Shown piece after piece: positions 25,200 to 39,100 of a stretch of 64,000 bases of DNA. Under the pieces are notes generated by a model that was given only the letters and a program-made list of their open reading frames with translations, searched no databases and had not been told where the DNA came from. Source of the stretch: Dallia pectoralis (lineage: Eukaryota > Chordata > Actinopteri > Esociformes > Umbridae); contig CM055760.1 in NCBI GenBank assembly GCA_029465975.1, forward strand, positions 6,925,610 through 6,989,609. The letters run 5' to 3'. Position 1 is the first letter of the stretch. Every line of letters starts with the position of its first letter. The position numbers and the translations under genes were made by a program.

Positions 25200-25625
25200 T
25201 CCCGATGGAGTCGCTAGGGTGTGATGAGATCAGGAGGTCCCTGATGACAATATTTTCCTGGCCTCTAACAGCTAGGGAGCCCATGGTCGCTGTAGCGGTC
25301 CACCATAGTCTTAGGGTGCCCAAAAACGCTGGCTGCATTATATGACCCTGCTTCCACAATCATCTGACTTCAACCCAATTGCAATGCTTTGGATAAATTG
25401 GTATGCAGAGTAAATAAGCAGCCAACCAGTAGCATATGGGGGAGGTCCTTCAAGACTGTACGCAGATATTTCATATAACTACCTGCAGGAAGATGTGTGA
25501 GAGAAAGCAAATCTGTCATCAAGGCAACGATTCCATAGCATAGGCTATTATTTCACAACTTTTGAAATAGTAGAATTTAAGAAACACCCTTGAATGTGTC
25601 CAAACTTTAGACTGGTATTGTATAT
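25200..25625 (+). mobile_element. Tc1-like element relic, right-hand part
   Basis: Contains the fish Tc1 pattern GACTTCAACCCAATTG (about 25366), then CAGCCAACCAGTAGC and CTTCAAGACTGTACG. It ends at about 25625 with GTGTCCAAACTTTAGACTGG then TATTGTATATG, which resembles the terminal repeat of salmonid-type Tc1 elements. The left end is not identifiable and no frame is intact. Confidence 0.65.
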
Positions 25626-26949
25626 GTTTTTTTACAACCTAAAACAATTGGGATTATCCAATTATTAGATTTATTCACAACAGTCACCTATCTACCTCTA
25701 TGAATTCATGGAGATTGATTGATGACTTAGATGAATACATCTCCCTCATTATCCTATAGAGTTTTTGTTTTGATGACAGCAATTTTTCAGAGTTACAATG
25801 GAGCTACTTTTTAAGACCAGCTACTTACTGCTGCTTAAATCATTGCAATATATACATATTTTATACATACATACATGTTTTTAAATTATTGTAAGAAAAG
25901 TTATTGTAAGTTAAATAAACAGTATTTCTTTCCAACACTGCTCATCAGAGTTAATACCAACTTTTTTACCACTGCACCACAACTCAACCAGAAATCTGTT
26001 TCCACGTCAGGGCAGAGTGAAGACAGAGTAGGATAGACTTTTACTTTTAACTGAATAAAGTCTAAGTAGTCATAACAACAAGCCTTTCAAGGATTCTACT
26101 ATAAATTAACCCCAGATTAAATGTTTTTTCTGATGTGAGATGTATAGGAGAGGGTGACCTCTGGTGGTAAACATGAAGCTATCTTGGAAATCTATCGCTT
26201 TTAATAAATTCTCTGTCTTTTCTTGAATCATTTTTAAAATGCTTAAATGTCATTTGGGGGAGGAGGTTGGCGGAGTGACAGAGATCGTAGTTGAAAACAC
26301 ATTTGTTCAAAAACAGACATAATTCTCAAGTTGTCCGGTGTTACCCTGAAGCCAGCATCAACTTACAAGACCATGGTTCTAACTGATTGAGGAGCAAGGG
26401 AAAATGTCCATCCCTAACTTTTGGATATGCTAAAACCAATCATCACAGGTGCTTTATTCTACCACTTTTGGTCTCTTAATTGTCCTTAACATTACAGGAG
26501 GGTTGTTTGTTGAGTACAGCTAAAGCTCTCCTCTGTCCTGGTTCCCCAAATGTGTCAAACATGAATTGCATCGCGTCCCTAACTCATGCATGCAGTGCCA
26601 GTTACCTAATAAATTACCCTTTCACTGTGTTTCCAGACACTTGCAGAATAGAGGAGTTTTTCCTTTAAGAGCCATGTAAACAAAGAGCGGAGCTGTGTTC
26701 AACACGAAAAAACGTAGTCAATGTTTAATTAAACGTTAACAGTGTTTTACTGAAAGACAAGTTAAAAACTGTGCTAGGTTGAGTTTTGGGATTTACCTGC
26801 GTGCACCAAATCCCTTGAGTTTAAATGCATCAGTCATTATTCTCAGCCACCCATGAAATACAACAAACGTACAGTATTTTAAATAATATATAATGACGTT
26901 CTGGGAAACGTTCAGTACAATACAAACCGTTCTGCAAAGTAGCAAACGT

Positions 26950-27122
26950 CCAATGCAACTGAACGCACCCCGGGTTTGGAGAAGTATTTTATTTTACGCA
27001 AATTTTCCGTAAAGTTGCGTGCTGTTCCAATGAACGCACGGGCGTAAACGCTTTCGGAATGTGAAAATATGCGCGCGTGGACTTTGTCAGGGGCAGTGAG
27101 AGAGGAGCATGAATGGAGCAAA
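26950..27122 (+). promoter_or_regulatory. Probable 5' UTR/promoter region of xpo7 with an upstream ATG
   Basis: CpG-containing sequence (GCGCGCGTGG near 27071) without a TATA box precedes the xpo7 start. An upstream ATG at 27109-27111 is out of frame with the main ATG (27123). Across the splice to exon 2 it gives a 12-codon reading frame ending TAG. Its context is weak (AGCATGA) compared with the main start (AAAATGG). Confidence 0.4.
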
Positions 27123-30100
27123 ATGGCGGATCATGTGCAGGTAACCACAGCTTTATGTTTTTGTTATATATACATCCACGACAAGCTCGTAAATGAGTTG
27201 CAATCGTTATGTTGGGGTCTTAATGAATGTATACACTGAATACACCCAGAGCAGTTAGATAATGTGGCGGTACCAGTTGCGGGTGATGTGAAGGATGCGG
27301 GGCTGCAGTGTTGACTTGTGGCCTGTCATCGTGTAACGCTCCTAGCTTGCGCCGCGTACAAATGCGAACTGAGAAAAACAAAACATTGGTGTTAGTGAAA
27401 CATACGGCGATTTGTGTGGTGCGAATGCATTTCTTCTGGTAGCTACCCGGTCCGTTTTGTGTGTACATAATTCTCAGTAGGTATATCTAATTTGAGTCAT
27501 TGAAATTGGTTGCCCCCTCTGCTCAATATAAGTTCTTAGCAATGCTAACATGCCTGCAACATTAGCTAACTAACCAGTTAGCCTTCATGGGCTACTACTA
27601 ACTGTCATGCTGTACGCTAGCCGTGGTGTTTGATGTTGATATCTCACGTGTAAATGTCACTCACTATTATTATCTCATTGCATGTTTGATCTCCGTGCTC
27701 TGTCACATTGGTAATAATATAATACCGTAATAATAGTTTAGCTAACCGTTGCTAGCTTGTGAGTGACGTTAGCGCGAGACATTCTCCCGCGCGACCCGGG
27801 TTCGAAATGTACATTCGGTTTAATGCGCTGTGATCCGGAATGTAGCGTTAGCCGTCCTGCTGTGTCAATAATCGGTGTGTACGGTGTGCTTGTTAGCTGT
27901 TGTACATTTTAAACCGTACCGTAAAACAATATATGCATATAATGGTGTGTTTCGAAACTGACACGCCTATATGGTACCGTGACATATATTATCTGACTCG
28001 GAGCGTAGCATTTACGGTCGTTAGCTAATTAATTAGCTTAGCCCAACGAGCGCCTTTCAAGCTAACTTGGTTTACTACTGAGACGCTGTCTATGTCGAGC
28101 GGTTTATGTGGACATCTTGCATACCACTAATTGGCTAGCACGTACAACTGTCATCTGAAATAGTTAAACCATTATCCGCCTCATGAGCACCATTTATGTT
28201 TGTGTTAACTTAACAACTGGCCTTTTACTATCCCTGGTGTGGGTGAATCCAAACTCAAAATAGCAGAATTTTGTTGTCAAGACACTTCTTATTATTTAGC
28301 TAGCTGTGTGTCAGTTAAGGGTCACCCTCCCTAGATATGATGTCCATTATTTAGATGTACTGTTTGTGACATGCATGCGTGGTTAATGTTAGCTTGCTTA
28401 GGCTGCTGGTGGTGAGCTGAAATCAACAAACATCAACAAATACTACAGTACTGTCAGGTGCATGCGCGCTGTGTGATGTGCTTTCTGGACTGATGCCTGA
28501 TCGTATGACGTCTCTTATTGCAAAGTCATCATGAACAGCTCGAAACCGTTAAACTATATTTTGCCATTACTTACACGGAATAATTACTGTGTAATAGAAG
28601 CTCGCGGCGTGTAGGAAGTTTCTTTACGAGCGTTTGTGAAATTAATGGAAGTCTGAGAACATCTCTTTCTCGCTGAAGAATAACACGTCCTATTAGAAGT
28701 AGTGGTAGTATTAGTAGGTGTGTGTATGCGGTAGTGTTTCTGGTGTTGACGTCTTATCTATGTGCAGCAGTATTCTTGTCCCCAGTCTGCAGCCACGTGC
28801 CTCCCAAAGCTCTGTCCTAGCGCATCCTTCACAATATCAGTAGCTTGCATCTAACTGGCTCCAGGATTCTGCTGACTAGTCCTTCACATAGTATGTTGTC
28901 AGGCTAGCTGGGGTGCGCATGAATGACTGGGTATGTAGTTCTTTGTTACAATGGTGTTACTGATTCAACCTGTTTGCGGTGAATAGTCAGCAGCATTGTG
29001 GACTATGGATTTAGAGTATGTTCAAAGTTAGTCATTACTCAGTGCGATGGTGATGAGGAGGGTAGTGTGTTGTGTTGGTATAAGACTTAACAGTCATTGT
29101 GCTATCCAGTCTTTGCTTAAGCCATGTGTTTTTATAGTCACTTACAAAAGGTTGCAACAGATTTGCCTGTCGGTATCCCGAGAATCCTGGGCGACTTGCT
29201 GCAGCGACTGTATACATTATTATACTTGAATTGAAAAATAGCCTAGTTTGTCTCTTGCACACATTCTGCTCTACTTTGTCTTAGAACAGGAAATAATTTA
29301 TTTCATGTTCTATCACAGCGGTAGTCAATTTTCATTGCGACCCCCTGATCAGGGACAAATTTAGGCTCTCGACACCAAGTGGGTGAGATTTTAGATAAGG
29401 AAGAACTAAAAACCAGCAAACTCTGCCGCTCCGGAGTCCGGACCTTCTAGGGCAGGGATGTCAAACCGGTTCCACGGGGGGCCTAGTGTATGCAGGTTTT
29501 TGGGTTTTCATTTTAATTAGTTCCCAGTTCAGACCTAAACAACCAGTAGAGGATAGAACCTTACCAATTGGTGACCTAATTAATCAATCAAGAACAAGGT
29601 GAGAGCAAAGACCTGTAGACACTCGGCCCTCCATGGAACCGGTTTGACACCTGTGTTCTAGGGTATGATTCGAATACCCCTGTACTATCGAATAGGGCAA
29701 AGATGTAAAGGAAGGTCAGGTCCGTGTACCGAAATGGTAGGAGGCCGTCCTGCCTCCCCTGATGCAGCAGTACCACCCGAGACCACAAGCCTGTCTTATT
29801 TCTCGTGAATTTCTCTAACTTGGCTGCATACTCGCAGCCCGTCACCCGCAGTCTCCCGTCACCCGCAGTCTCCCGTCACCCGCAGTCTCCCGTCACCCGC
29901 AGTCTCCCGTCACCCGCAGTCACCCGCAGTCTGCCGACACCCACACATCCGAGCTTGAATGTTGACGGTGACGCTCTGGTCCCTGTCTTCCTGCTGTGTG
30001 AGTAGAGCCTAGCCCAGCTAGAGATCCTGTGTAAGCAGCTGTACGAGACAACCGAGACCGGGGTGAGGCTGCAGGCGGAGAAGGCTCTGGTGGAGTTCAC

Positions 30101-33100
30101 CAACAGCCCCGACTGTCTCAGCAAGTGTCAGCTACTATTGGAGCGGGGCAGTGTAAGTACTCACTGACCCTGTGTGAACGAACCGGGTCATTTCTCATAT
30201 TACCAGACTTTATATTACTGGGAATATTCAATGTGAACGTGTTATTGGTCATCAGTCTTTCTGTGTCCATCCAGTCTTCCTACTCACAGCTCCTGGCAGC
30301 TACCTGTCTCTCTAAACTGGTGTCACGTACCAGCAACCCTCTTCCTTTGGAGCAGCGGATCGACATCCGTAAGTTAAACTCATTTGTCCCAGACGTGTTT
30401 ACTGGTGCGTCGAGTCAGGAGGCTCACGTCTGTGTGTTCTGTTCTGTAGGGAACTATGTGCTAAACTATCTGGCCACGCGGCCCAAGTTGGCAGCGTTTG
30501 TGACCCAAGCATTGATCCAGCTGTACTCCAGGTAAACCTCTCCTTTTCGCTCCTCTTTCGCTTTCCACTCTCATTCCACACTTCACTCCTCTTCTGCTCC
30601 CCACTCCTCCATTCCCTGCTCCTCTCCCACTCCTCCATTCCCTGCTCCTCTCCCACTTTCCACTCCTGGCTCCTCCTCTGCTTCTCTGCTGCCTCTGAGT
30701 GATTTTGTGAATGTCTTTCTCTCCTCCAGGATCATGCAGTATGCATATTTGTGTGTGTGTGTTTGTGCGCGCTTTTCAGGATCACCAAGCTTGGCTGGTT
30801 TGACTGTCAGAAAGACGACTATGTCTTCAGAAACGTCATTGCCGATGTCACACGCTTCCTGCAGGTACAAACGTTTGTGTGTAAACCGCCCCCATGGCAG
30901 TTGCGTCATTACATGTTTAAATATTGCTAAAGCTGGCTTGATGGTCCGGTTTCTTCATCGCAAATGCGCAATTTGCAAAACATTTGTGTATAAAAAGCAA
31001 CATATGACCATTCTTGAAACTTGTCGTGTAGTAGTGAGCTGATCAAATCTGTTGTGTCGTTCCCTCTCTCTCATCTCTCTCCTCTCTCGCTCTCTCTCTG
31101 TCTGTTTGTCAGCAGGACAGTGTTGAACACTGCATCATAGGAGTAACCATCTTATCACAACTAACCAATGAGATCAACCAGGTACACTACCTCTCTTCCG
31201 TCTTTATCTACTCCATGTTTCTTCTCTCGTTTGTCCTTCTGCTCCTCTAATATGAAGTGAAGATGGTCGTTTATTTTTTTTGTGGTGTTTAGTGTCCTAT
31301 GGTTGGGGTTGGGGGTGTGTGTGCATGTGGCAAATATGCTTTTTGTTTTCGTGTTTCCAGGCAGACACGAGCCACCCTCTGACCAAACACAGGAAGATTG
31401 CGTCGTCGTTCAGAGACTCTTCCCTCTTCGACATATTCACTCTGTCCTGCAATCTCCTCAAGCAGGTAGGTGTGGGGGTTTTCACTCCTGGAGATACTGT
31501 ATTTGCATTATGAAAAACTAATGGGTGTGTGTGTTTTCAGGCGTCTGGTAAGAACCTGAATCTGAATGACGAGAGTCAACATGGCCTCCTGATGCAGCTA
31601 CTGAAGCTCAGTCACAACTGTCTGAACTATGACTTCATTGGGACGTCCACAGACGAGTCCTCTGACGACCTCTGCACTGTTCAGATCCCCACATCCTGGA
31701 GATCAGGTAACGCATTCTGGCAGTGCTTTGAAATGGTGGTACCGTCATCCCTGTGCCAGAACCTAATCTCTCTTGTCTCTTCCTCTCTCAGCGTTTTTGG
31801 ATTCCTCCACTCTCCAGCTATTTTTTGATCTGTATCATTCCATCCCTCCATCCCTCTCCCCGTTGGTGAGTAGAGGTGTGTGTGTGTGTGTGGTGGTGTG
31901 TGGTGGTGTGTGGTGGTGTGTGGTGGTGTGTGGTGGTGTGTGGGGTGTGTGTGGTGTGTCACCGATACGCATCGGTGCATCGTCATAAAAGCTTACGATG
32001 CAATGCATCGACTTAAATAAGCGTGCATCGGAGTCAGTTGGCATTTGTATCGCGATGCATCGTTCCTAACATATCTGCATCGGTAAAAAACGATTTATTC
32101 TTCTATAATTATTAGTAGTTGCGCTTTTATTTATATAGCGACCAATATTTTATTATGTAACTTTTAAAATGATTTCTCCTCTCTGAACTGTTGCTAAAAA
32201 GCGTGTTCTCTCATCACCACTGCAGCAGCTGCTATGTGAATATGACGTATCACAACACTACGGAGACCGAAAGGTGTCCCCCTGAGAGTTACCTATAGAA
32301 CAGTTTAACATGGCAGACTCGGAGTCGGGGCTCTTTCTTCCACCAAGTCATTTTAAATCTAGTGTTTGGGAACACTTTGTGTTTTATAAGCGAGATGGAA
32401 ATCTTGACAAAACGCATGCAATTTGTAAAATATGTCGCGCCGCTATAAAATATACAGGCAGTAGGCTACGACTAATTTAACAACACACTTGAAGTGCCGA
32501 CACAGTGTGAGTGAAGCAGAGACTCCCTCCCCCTCGGAATCAGCGGTTGCTTGTACTGATCATGTAGATCAACTGATTTTCCTGAAGAAAAACCTTAAAG
32601 TAGGACATTTAAGCTAATCTGGCCTTTGACTGCCAATAATAGTTTTTCTTATATATATATATATATACATTTTGTTCACCCGTTTGTGAAATGTTTTTAT
32701 TTTTATTGTTGATGTTAAAACACCACCTGCTTTCTGCTCACTGAGTTAACCTACCTGCTGAAATCACATTAGCCTGCTGGCAAGTTACAGAAAATGTCTT
32801 CATTGTTTATCTTTGAGCAGCATTCTTAATTTGTTTCACCTGTTAAATGTGTGAGCTGTTAAAAGTAACTAGAGACAAGACAGGAAAAGAATGTCTGTTT
32901 TTATTTAATCTTTAGGTTTTGTAAATATTTTGTTTGTGAAAGAGCCATATAGTCAGATGGCACTTAAGATTGCCTACTTTAAGATTTGCTGTAGGCTATG
33001 TCTGAACAAAATAAATAAAAGTTAAATATCTACATATTGAATTGCATAGAATCATATTTTTCTCCATTGCATCCTATTACACTGAATCGCATTGTGGTGA

Positions 33101-36100
33101 ATCGAAATCGAATCGCACCGCATCGTAATAATAGTGCATCGCATCGGTAGCTGCTTATATGTTAGATTCTTTAATGTATCGCATCGTTGGCTATGCATCG
33201 AGATGCGTATCGCATCGGCCTCAGTTATGGAGATGCACATCCCGCGCGCGACGCGTGTGGTTTCAACAAAATATTGCTGCAGAGTCCCATCATGATTGTT
33301 AACAACTGAGGCGATTAGATGAAGAATTACTTGTGAGTTTAATAACTAAATGATTCACTGGTAAGTGAATTGGACTACTATTGAGTAGCTACATGACCGG
33401 ACACACTCGTTTAAATGAGTCAACCGCTGAGTCATCTTCATGAAATTACAGCAAATGAATTGCACATCCGTTGAGTTGGGCACAGTGATTTGCTCGTGTG
33501 TGTGCATGTTCTTCAGTCTACCGCTCAAGTGATTCACGGGGTGGTGAATCAACCACACAAACGCCACGACAATTCCGCGTGCAGTCATCTGACTGAGAAA
33601 AGGCAAAGAAAAGCACTGCGGTTCCATACCCCATGTGTGACATGTCTTAACTCTCTCCAGACCAGGCAAGAGATGCTGTTGTATTCTGATGCTGGTGCGG
33701 ATTCATCCAGAGCATTTAGACGGTGCTGCGTCACTCATACATAAACGTTGTGCCAAGTTCTAAGTGCATGAGCTCAGAAAAAGGAACTATAGCAACAGCC
33801 GCGTTATCGCTACATACCGAATGTTACACACGTGTGAGAAACATGTTCAGAAACGTATTTTTACACGATTTATGTCATTTCATCAGATTAATGTCAGCAA
33901 TTGGTCGACCTGTGTGTTTATTGTAGACTCTGTAAACTGGTCGTGTTATATGTGCCCAGCCTTTCATGTTTGAAGCTGGGAGAGAACAGTGGAATCATAC
34001 TGTCCATTACAGACCTGGCCTTTTTATACTTTAATAGTTAATATGCTGACATTACCTTTAAGTGAAGTTTGTTGCGAAAGCACTTTCGACGCTCCGGCTT
34101 TGTCTTTCCCCGTGGCCACTAATCTTCTCCCAATTTAATCGCGGTGTATCTTCGAAGAGCAGGGTTGCAAACAGTTTCACCAAAATATCAGCCCCCACAT
34201 GGCAAAAAAGACAACAGCCGGTTGATGTGTTCTGTGAAATAAGCCCTGACATACGATCCTGTGTTTTCATTGGCTCTGCTGGGTTTTCATTGGCTCTGCT
34301 GGGTTTTCATTGGCTCTGCTGCTGCTTGTTTGTTACTAGGCTTCCAATGAGATGTTATGGAAGCCTTAAGATGCCAAATGTATTTCCTAATTAGAGGTCA
34401 ATTACAGCGTATTAATTAGATGCTGCCTGGCAAAGTTGTCATACCTGCCGCAGCTCCCGTCATTCAATTTAGACAAGGAATCACGTAAACACCCAAACCC
34501 GGCAATGAAATGGTGTCTATTTTCAAGGGGAGTCATGTTGTTACCTATTACAACATCCTATACACTGAAACGTGCTGACAAGTTTAAATTGCATTTCTTA
34601 TCCGTCCTGCACATTTGATATATTCTATTGTGCCTCCTGCTTTGTCTGGGCCCCCTAGTCTAGAATTTGCTTTATTTTTAGCAGTTTTTATTAGGAACTG
34701 CTGTTTTTGGTGTTGCTCACTTTTGTGCTGATTGGGTGTGGTGGTTAATACTGTGTGTGTGTGTTTAGGTGTTGTCATGTCTGGTTCAGATAGCGTCTGT
34801 GAGGAGGTCTCTTTTCAACAACGCGGAGCGAGCCAAGTTTCTCTCTCACCTGGTGGACGGAGTTAAGCGGATACTAGAGAACCCACAGGTACTCGTACTT
34901 GACGAAATTGTGTGTACCATGGAATATCGCCTCGGGACATTTATACAGAAATAACTGAAATTAACGTGATGACACAATGTTTGCAAAATGGATGGAATCT
35001 GATTCAATTGGTGAGTCCTTTAATTCAGAGTCAGTTTTTTTTAGAAGCTAGCGGTCTCGGACAGTAAGGACTCGTAAATTCTTCCGAGACCAGCCGAGAC
35101 CAGCATAGAAATTATCGCCCACAATTTTTCTAGAAAAATATTTTAGTATGACATGTAGAGGCTGTATTTCCATTGGCTGTATTTCGTCCAGAGTCAGACT
35201 GTTTTTTTCTGATGTGGCTTATCCCGCCAATGGCTATCTACTTTTGAAGAAAAGCCCACCCCCAGCGTCGCTAGAGCGTTCACCCATTCACGTAAATACT
35301 TCAATCTTAAACATATGCTCGATCATGTCTGCACAATCAGCAAATATATTCGTTTTGCCTATATTCAGTACATTGAGCACAAATAAATAATTTGTCCGAA
35401 AAAACACAGCGGTTAGTAATTAAAATACATACATAATGTTGAAAAGCTACAGCCGACGTCCCTCCATGACTTTTCCTAAATACGTGCATTTTACCTTGTC
35501 CCGTTTTCAGAATTGCAAAATCACAAACCGAACAATATATAAAACTACTATTTACATGTTTTTTGATACCTAAACTGCCTTCCTGTCGCCAAAATCCCAC
35601 GCCGCTGGGCGTTGGTACCCTAATTGCGGTACCCAGACACCGATCACACTTCACTGAGCCTATATGGCAATGGTTGAATGGGCGATACACAGACAAATAC
35701 TACGAGAACACATATAGACAATAGTCTGATTGGCTTGGTTGAACTACAAAAAAGAGGTACGTTTATAAAGAAATATGTTTCAGTAAATAAACAGAACGAA
35801 TTCCGCCAAATACATACAGCCCCATTCATGTGTCATGCGCCTATTGCACTCAATAATTAATAACGAATGAACCACAGTGTATTCATATAGCCTACAAGAG
35901 ACTTCAACAAAATATTGTTTTGTATCGAAATTAAACGAATATAAACAATAATTATTAATAGGCTAACTACAAATGGGCGATAAATGAAATTACTCATGCA
36001 CACAGAAGGACGTGGGACATACATAAGTCCGGGGGGCATACGGCAGAAAGAGCATAAAACTGGAACGGTTATGGTCCGATCTATATGAAACTGAACCCGT

Positions 36101-39100
36101 TTTGGTCCGATCTTTATTAAACTGGAAGGGTTTTGGTCTGATCTATATGAACACTGTGCGCAGTTCAACCGGGTTAGTTTGCTGCTGTCTCATGTGCACT
36201 CGTAACAATAATGAACACTGTGCGCAGTGCAACCGGTTCGTTTGCGTGTCCTGCTCAAGCAGACAAACAACTGAAGCTGCATGCCTGTGGACGGATAAAT
36301 AATTATAAATAGATTTGTTTATCGGCCAATCATGCGCAAATCATTTGATTGCAAGTCGCTTGTGATCTAAAATGTGTTAGCATTTACTACATCAACATAG
36401 GACATACAGTTTGATGGATTTTCATTTATTCGATTTTTAGAAATTTTAATATCATAGCCTGTGCATTTTAAAATCATGGTTTTATTTTCGTATTTTATGT
36501 TTACATAAGACAATAAATAGGCCTAGATACTCTTTTAATAAAATTCATTTAAGCTAGTTTAGTTCTGATGGATACCTCATCATAGAAACTCAACAGCCAA
36601 TCAGATGTGTCACATTCAGTTGTTCGTGTATTCCAAATGTGCCCTCCCTGTGTGTTCCAGAGTCTTTCCGATCCTAACAACTACCATGAATTCTGTCGCC
36701 TACTGGCACGGTTGAAGAGTAACTACCAGCTAGGAGAGCTGGTCAAAGTAGAGAACTACCCAGAAGTCATTAGGCTTATAGCCAACTTCACCGTCACAAG
36801 TCTACAGGTCTGTGTCTGACTGTCTGTGTGTGTGTGTGTTTTAGTCTTGTTCTTAAGTGAGAGGTTTGAGGTAAATTAATAGACAACTCCACCTGTATCT
36901 GGTGCTGTGATTGTTGTCTTTACTGAACATGTTGGTTAGTGATAATGGTGTATTGGTTGTCACTTCTCTGCGGCGGGCGTGCGTGCGTGTGTGTTGCAGC
37001 ACTGGGAGTTTGCCCCGAACTCTGTCCATTACCTGCTGAGCCTGTGGCAGCGGCTGGCCGCCTCAGTCCCTTATGTTAAAGCCACAGAGCCTCACCTGCT
37101 GGAGACATACACACCTGAAGTCACCAAGGCCTACATCACCTCACGCCTCGAGTCTGTGTGCATCATCCTCAGGTAATGCTCACACACACGCCACACACAC
37201 ACACACACACACACACACCTTAATAATGTAACCTTAATGACACCTGGCAACTAGGACTTACCCTAAACCTAACGATCGATGCCTAATCCCTACACTGTAA
37301 ATTAGGGTTTGTCTAGCGGGAATGGCCGGGACTCTTTGGTTTGTGTATGTTTGCGAATACCTCATACAATGGGATCACACAGACACATCTTCTGTGACAG
37401 TTTAGTGTGCGTGCGTGCGTGTGTGTGTTTAGGGATGGGCTGGAGGACCCCCTGGATGACGCAGGGTTAGTCCAGCAGCAGTTAGACCAGCTCTCCACCA
37501 TTGGTCGATGTGAATACGAGAAGACCTGTGCCCTATTGGTCCAGCTATTTGACCAATCAGCACAGACCTACCAGGAACTGCTGCAGTCTACCAACTCCAG
37601 TAGCATCGACATCACAGTCCAGGAAGGTAGGGTCCCTGTCATCAATATAATATGTTGAAAAGAAACTAATACAACAACTGTGTTTCTGTAACCAGACAGG
37701 GTTTTTTGTTTGGGTAGTCCTCGTGATATTTCGCTGCAGGGAGGTTAACATGGTTGATCTGAGTAGTCCTCATGATATTTTGCTGCAGGGAGGTTAACAT
37801 GGTTGGTGTATATAATCGGTGCAGTCATTGGGGGAAGAGTGTCCTTCGCCTCCACAGATGAACAGGACGCCATGGATGGAGAACTAGTCTGTCGGTACGT
37901 GCACGCATGAATGCCATCACCATAACCTTTACCGCCACCTCGATTGCTTTATAGCTTGTGATGCTGCTGCAGATAATTGTGTGTGTGTGTGTGTGTGTGT
38001 CTCAGTGTGCTCCAGTTGATGAACCTAACTGACTCGCGGCTGGCCCAGGCGGGTAACGAGCGATTGGAGTTGGCCATGCTCAGCTTCTTCGAACAGTTCA
38101 GGAAAATCTATATTGGAGACCAGGTGCAAAAGTCCTCTAAGGTAAATACTTTAACACGTTGTTGTTTCTCACTCTCTCTTGGTAAAGTCCCCTGTTGGAG
38201 ACCCCTTTCACTCGCACAATATTAGGGATGCGATGAGATCTTGTGATATCAACATGACTAAGTGCGAGAGGAAAAGTTACATGGAAGTCGCCCAGTAATA
38301 ATATAACTTGACCTCCCACAAATGGAAACAAAAGCGTTGTGCCCCTAGTGTTGTGCCCCTTAAGGTTTAATCTTTAACAAACAAAAAGTGTTAATGAAAA
38401 ATCGGAAGGATTTTAGCATGAATCATTTATGTTTAACATGGCGAAAATGATCTTGGCGGGTAGAGTGAAATTAGTACGGCAGTGTTGGTGTCCAAGCAGA
38501 AGCTGCTAACTGCCATCACAAAAATTATTGTTTTGTAAAATAAAATATGAATATCGTGTCTCGTGAGCTAAGTGTATCGGCACACAGCTAATAAATATTA
38601 ATATGCACACACTTATGCTTCTAATGTGATTTATGCTTATGGAAATGTGGTAGTGTTTGTTACGGTCCAATTCAGACAATACCGTTGATCCTGCAACTCA
38701 CCACTAACTTTGTTAGAAACTTTCCACCCGCCGTCTCGTAAGCGTCACCGGTGACAGTTCCATTTGATCTAGCAGCTCTTTTCCCCCTGGTCTCCATTGT
38801 TTTTGGGTGTGTGACTGATGACGCTGCCTGTCAGCGGTATAACCTGGGTTGACCGACTGACTGTGTCCTCTTTGTGCTGAGCAGAGGCTGCCAAATGTGA
38901 CCGGCACAGATAAGTGGAGACAGTAGAGAGTGCAGACCCCCACACACACACACACACTTATGTGTCTGTTTGGTCTTCCAGTAGTACTCCCCTCTCCCTT
39001 TGCTGCTGTTACTGCTATCATGGTCAATCGCAGAAGTGGGAGAATGGCTAGTCGAGGTTCTGCATTGCATGTCTGTAATTTAACAGACGCTCATATCTAG

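Larger units (their letters stand above)
22444..27122. other. Intergenic region between divergent rasgrf2 and xpo7
   Basis: About 4.7 kb between the two start codons. It contains the GA tract of the rasgrf2 5' region, a compound CTTT/CACT/CA array at about 23085-23307, and a Tc1-like relic near 25200-25625. The remainder shows no gene I can support. Whether the two genes share distal control elements cannot be judged from the sequence. Confidence 0.6.

Noticed and set aside
27770..27815. tRNA-like GGGTTCGAAAT T-loop motif
   Set aside because: No A-box, acceptor stem or anticodon arm at the right distance upstream.
30722..30765. Extra xpo7 exon after CTCCTCCAG at 30729 (GATCATGCAG)
   Set aside because: Resembles the start of the real exon at 30780 (GATCACCAAG) but does not encode ITKLGWFD and has no donor in frame.
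37400..37560. Minus-strand ORFs opposite xpo7 exons
   Set aside because: Shadows of conserved xpo7 coding sequence on the other strand.
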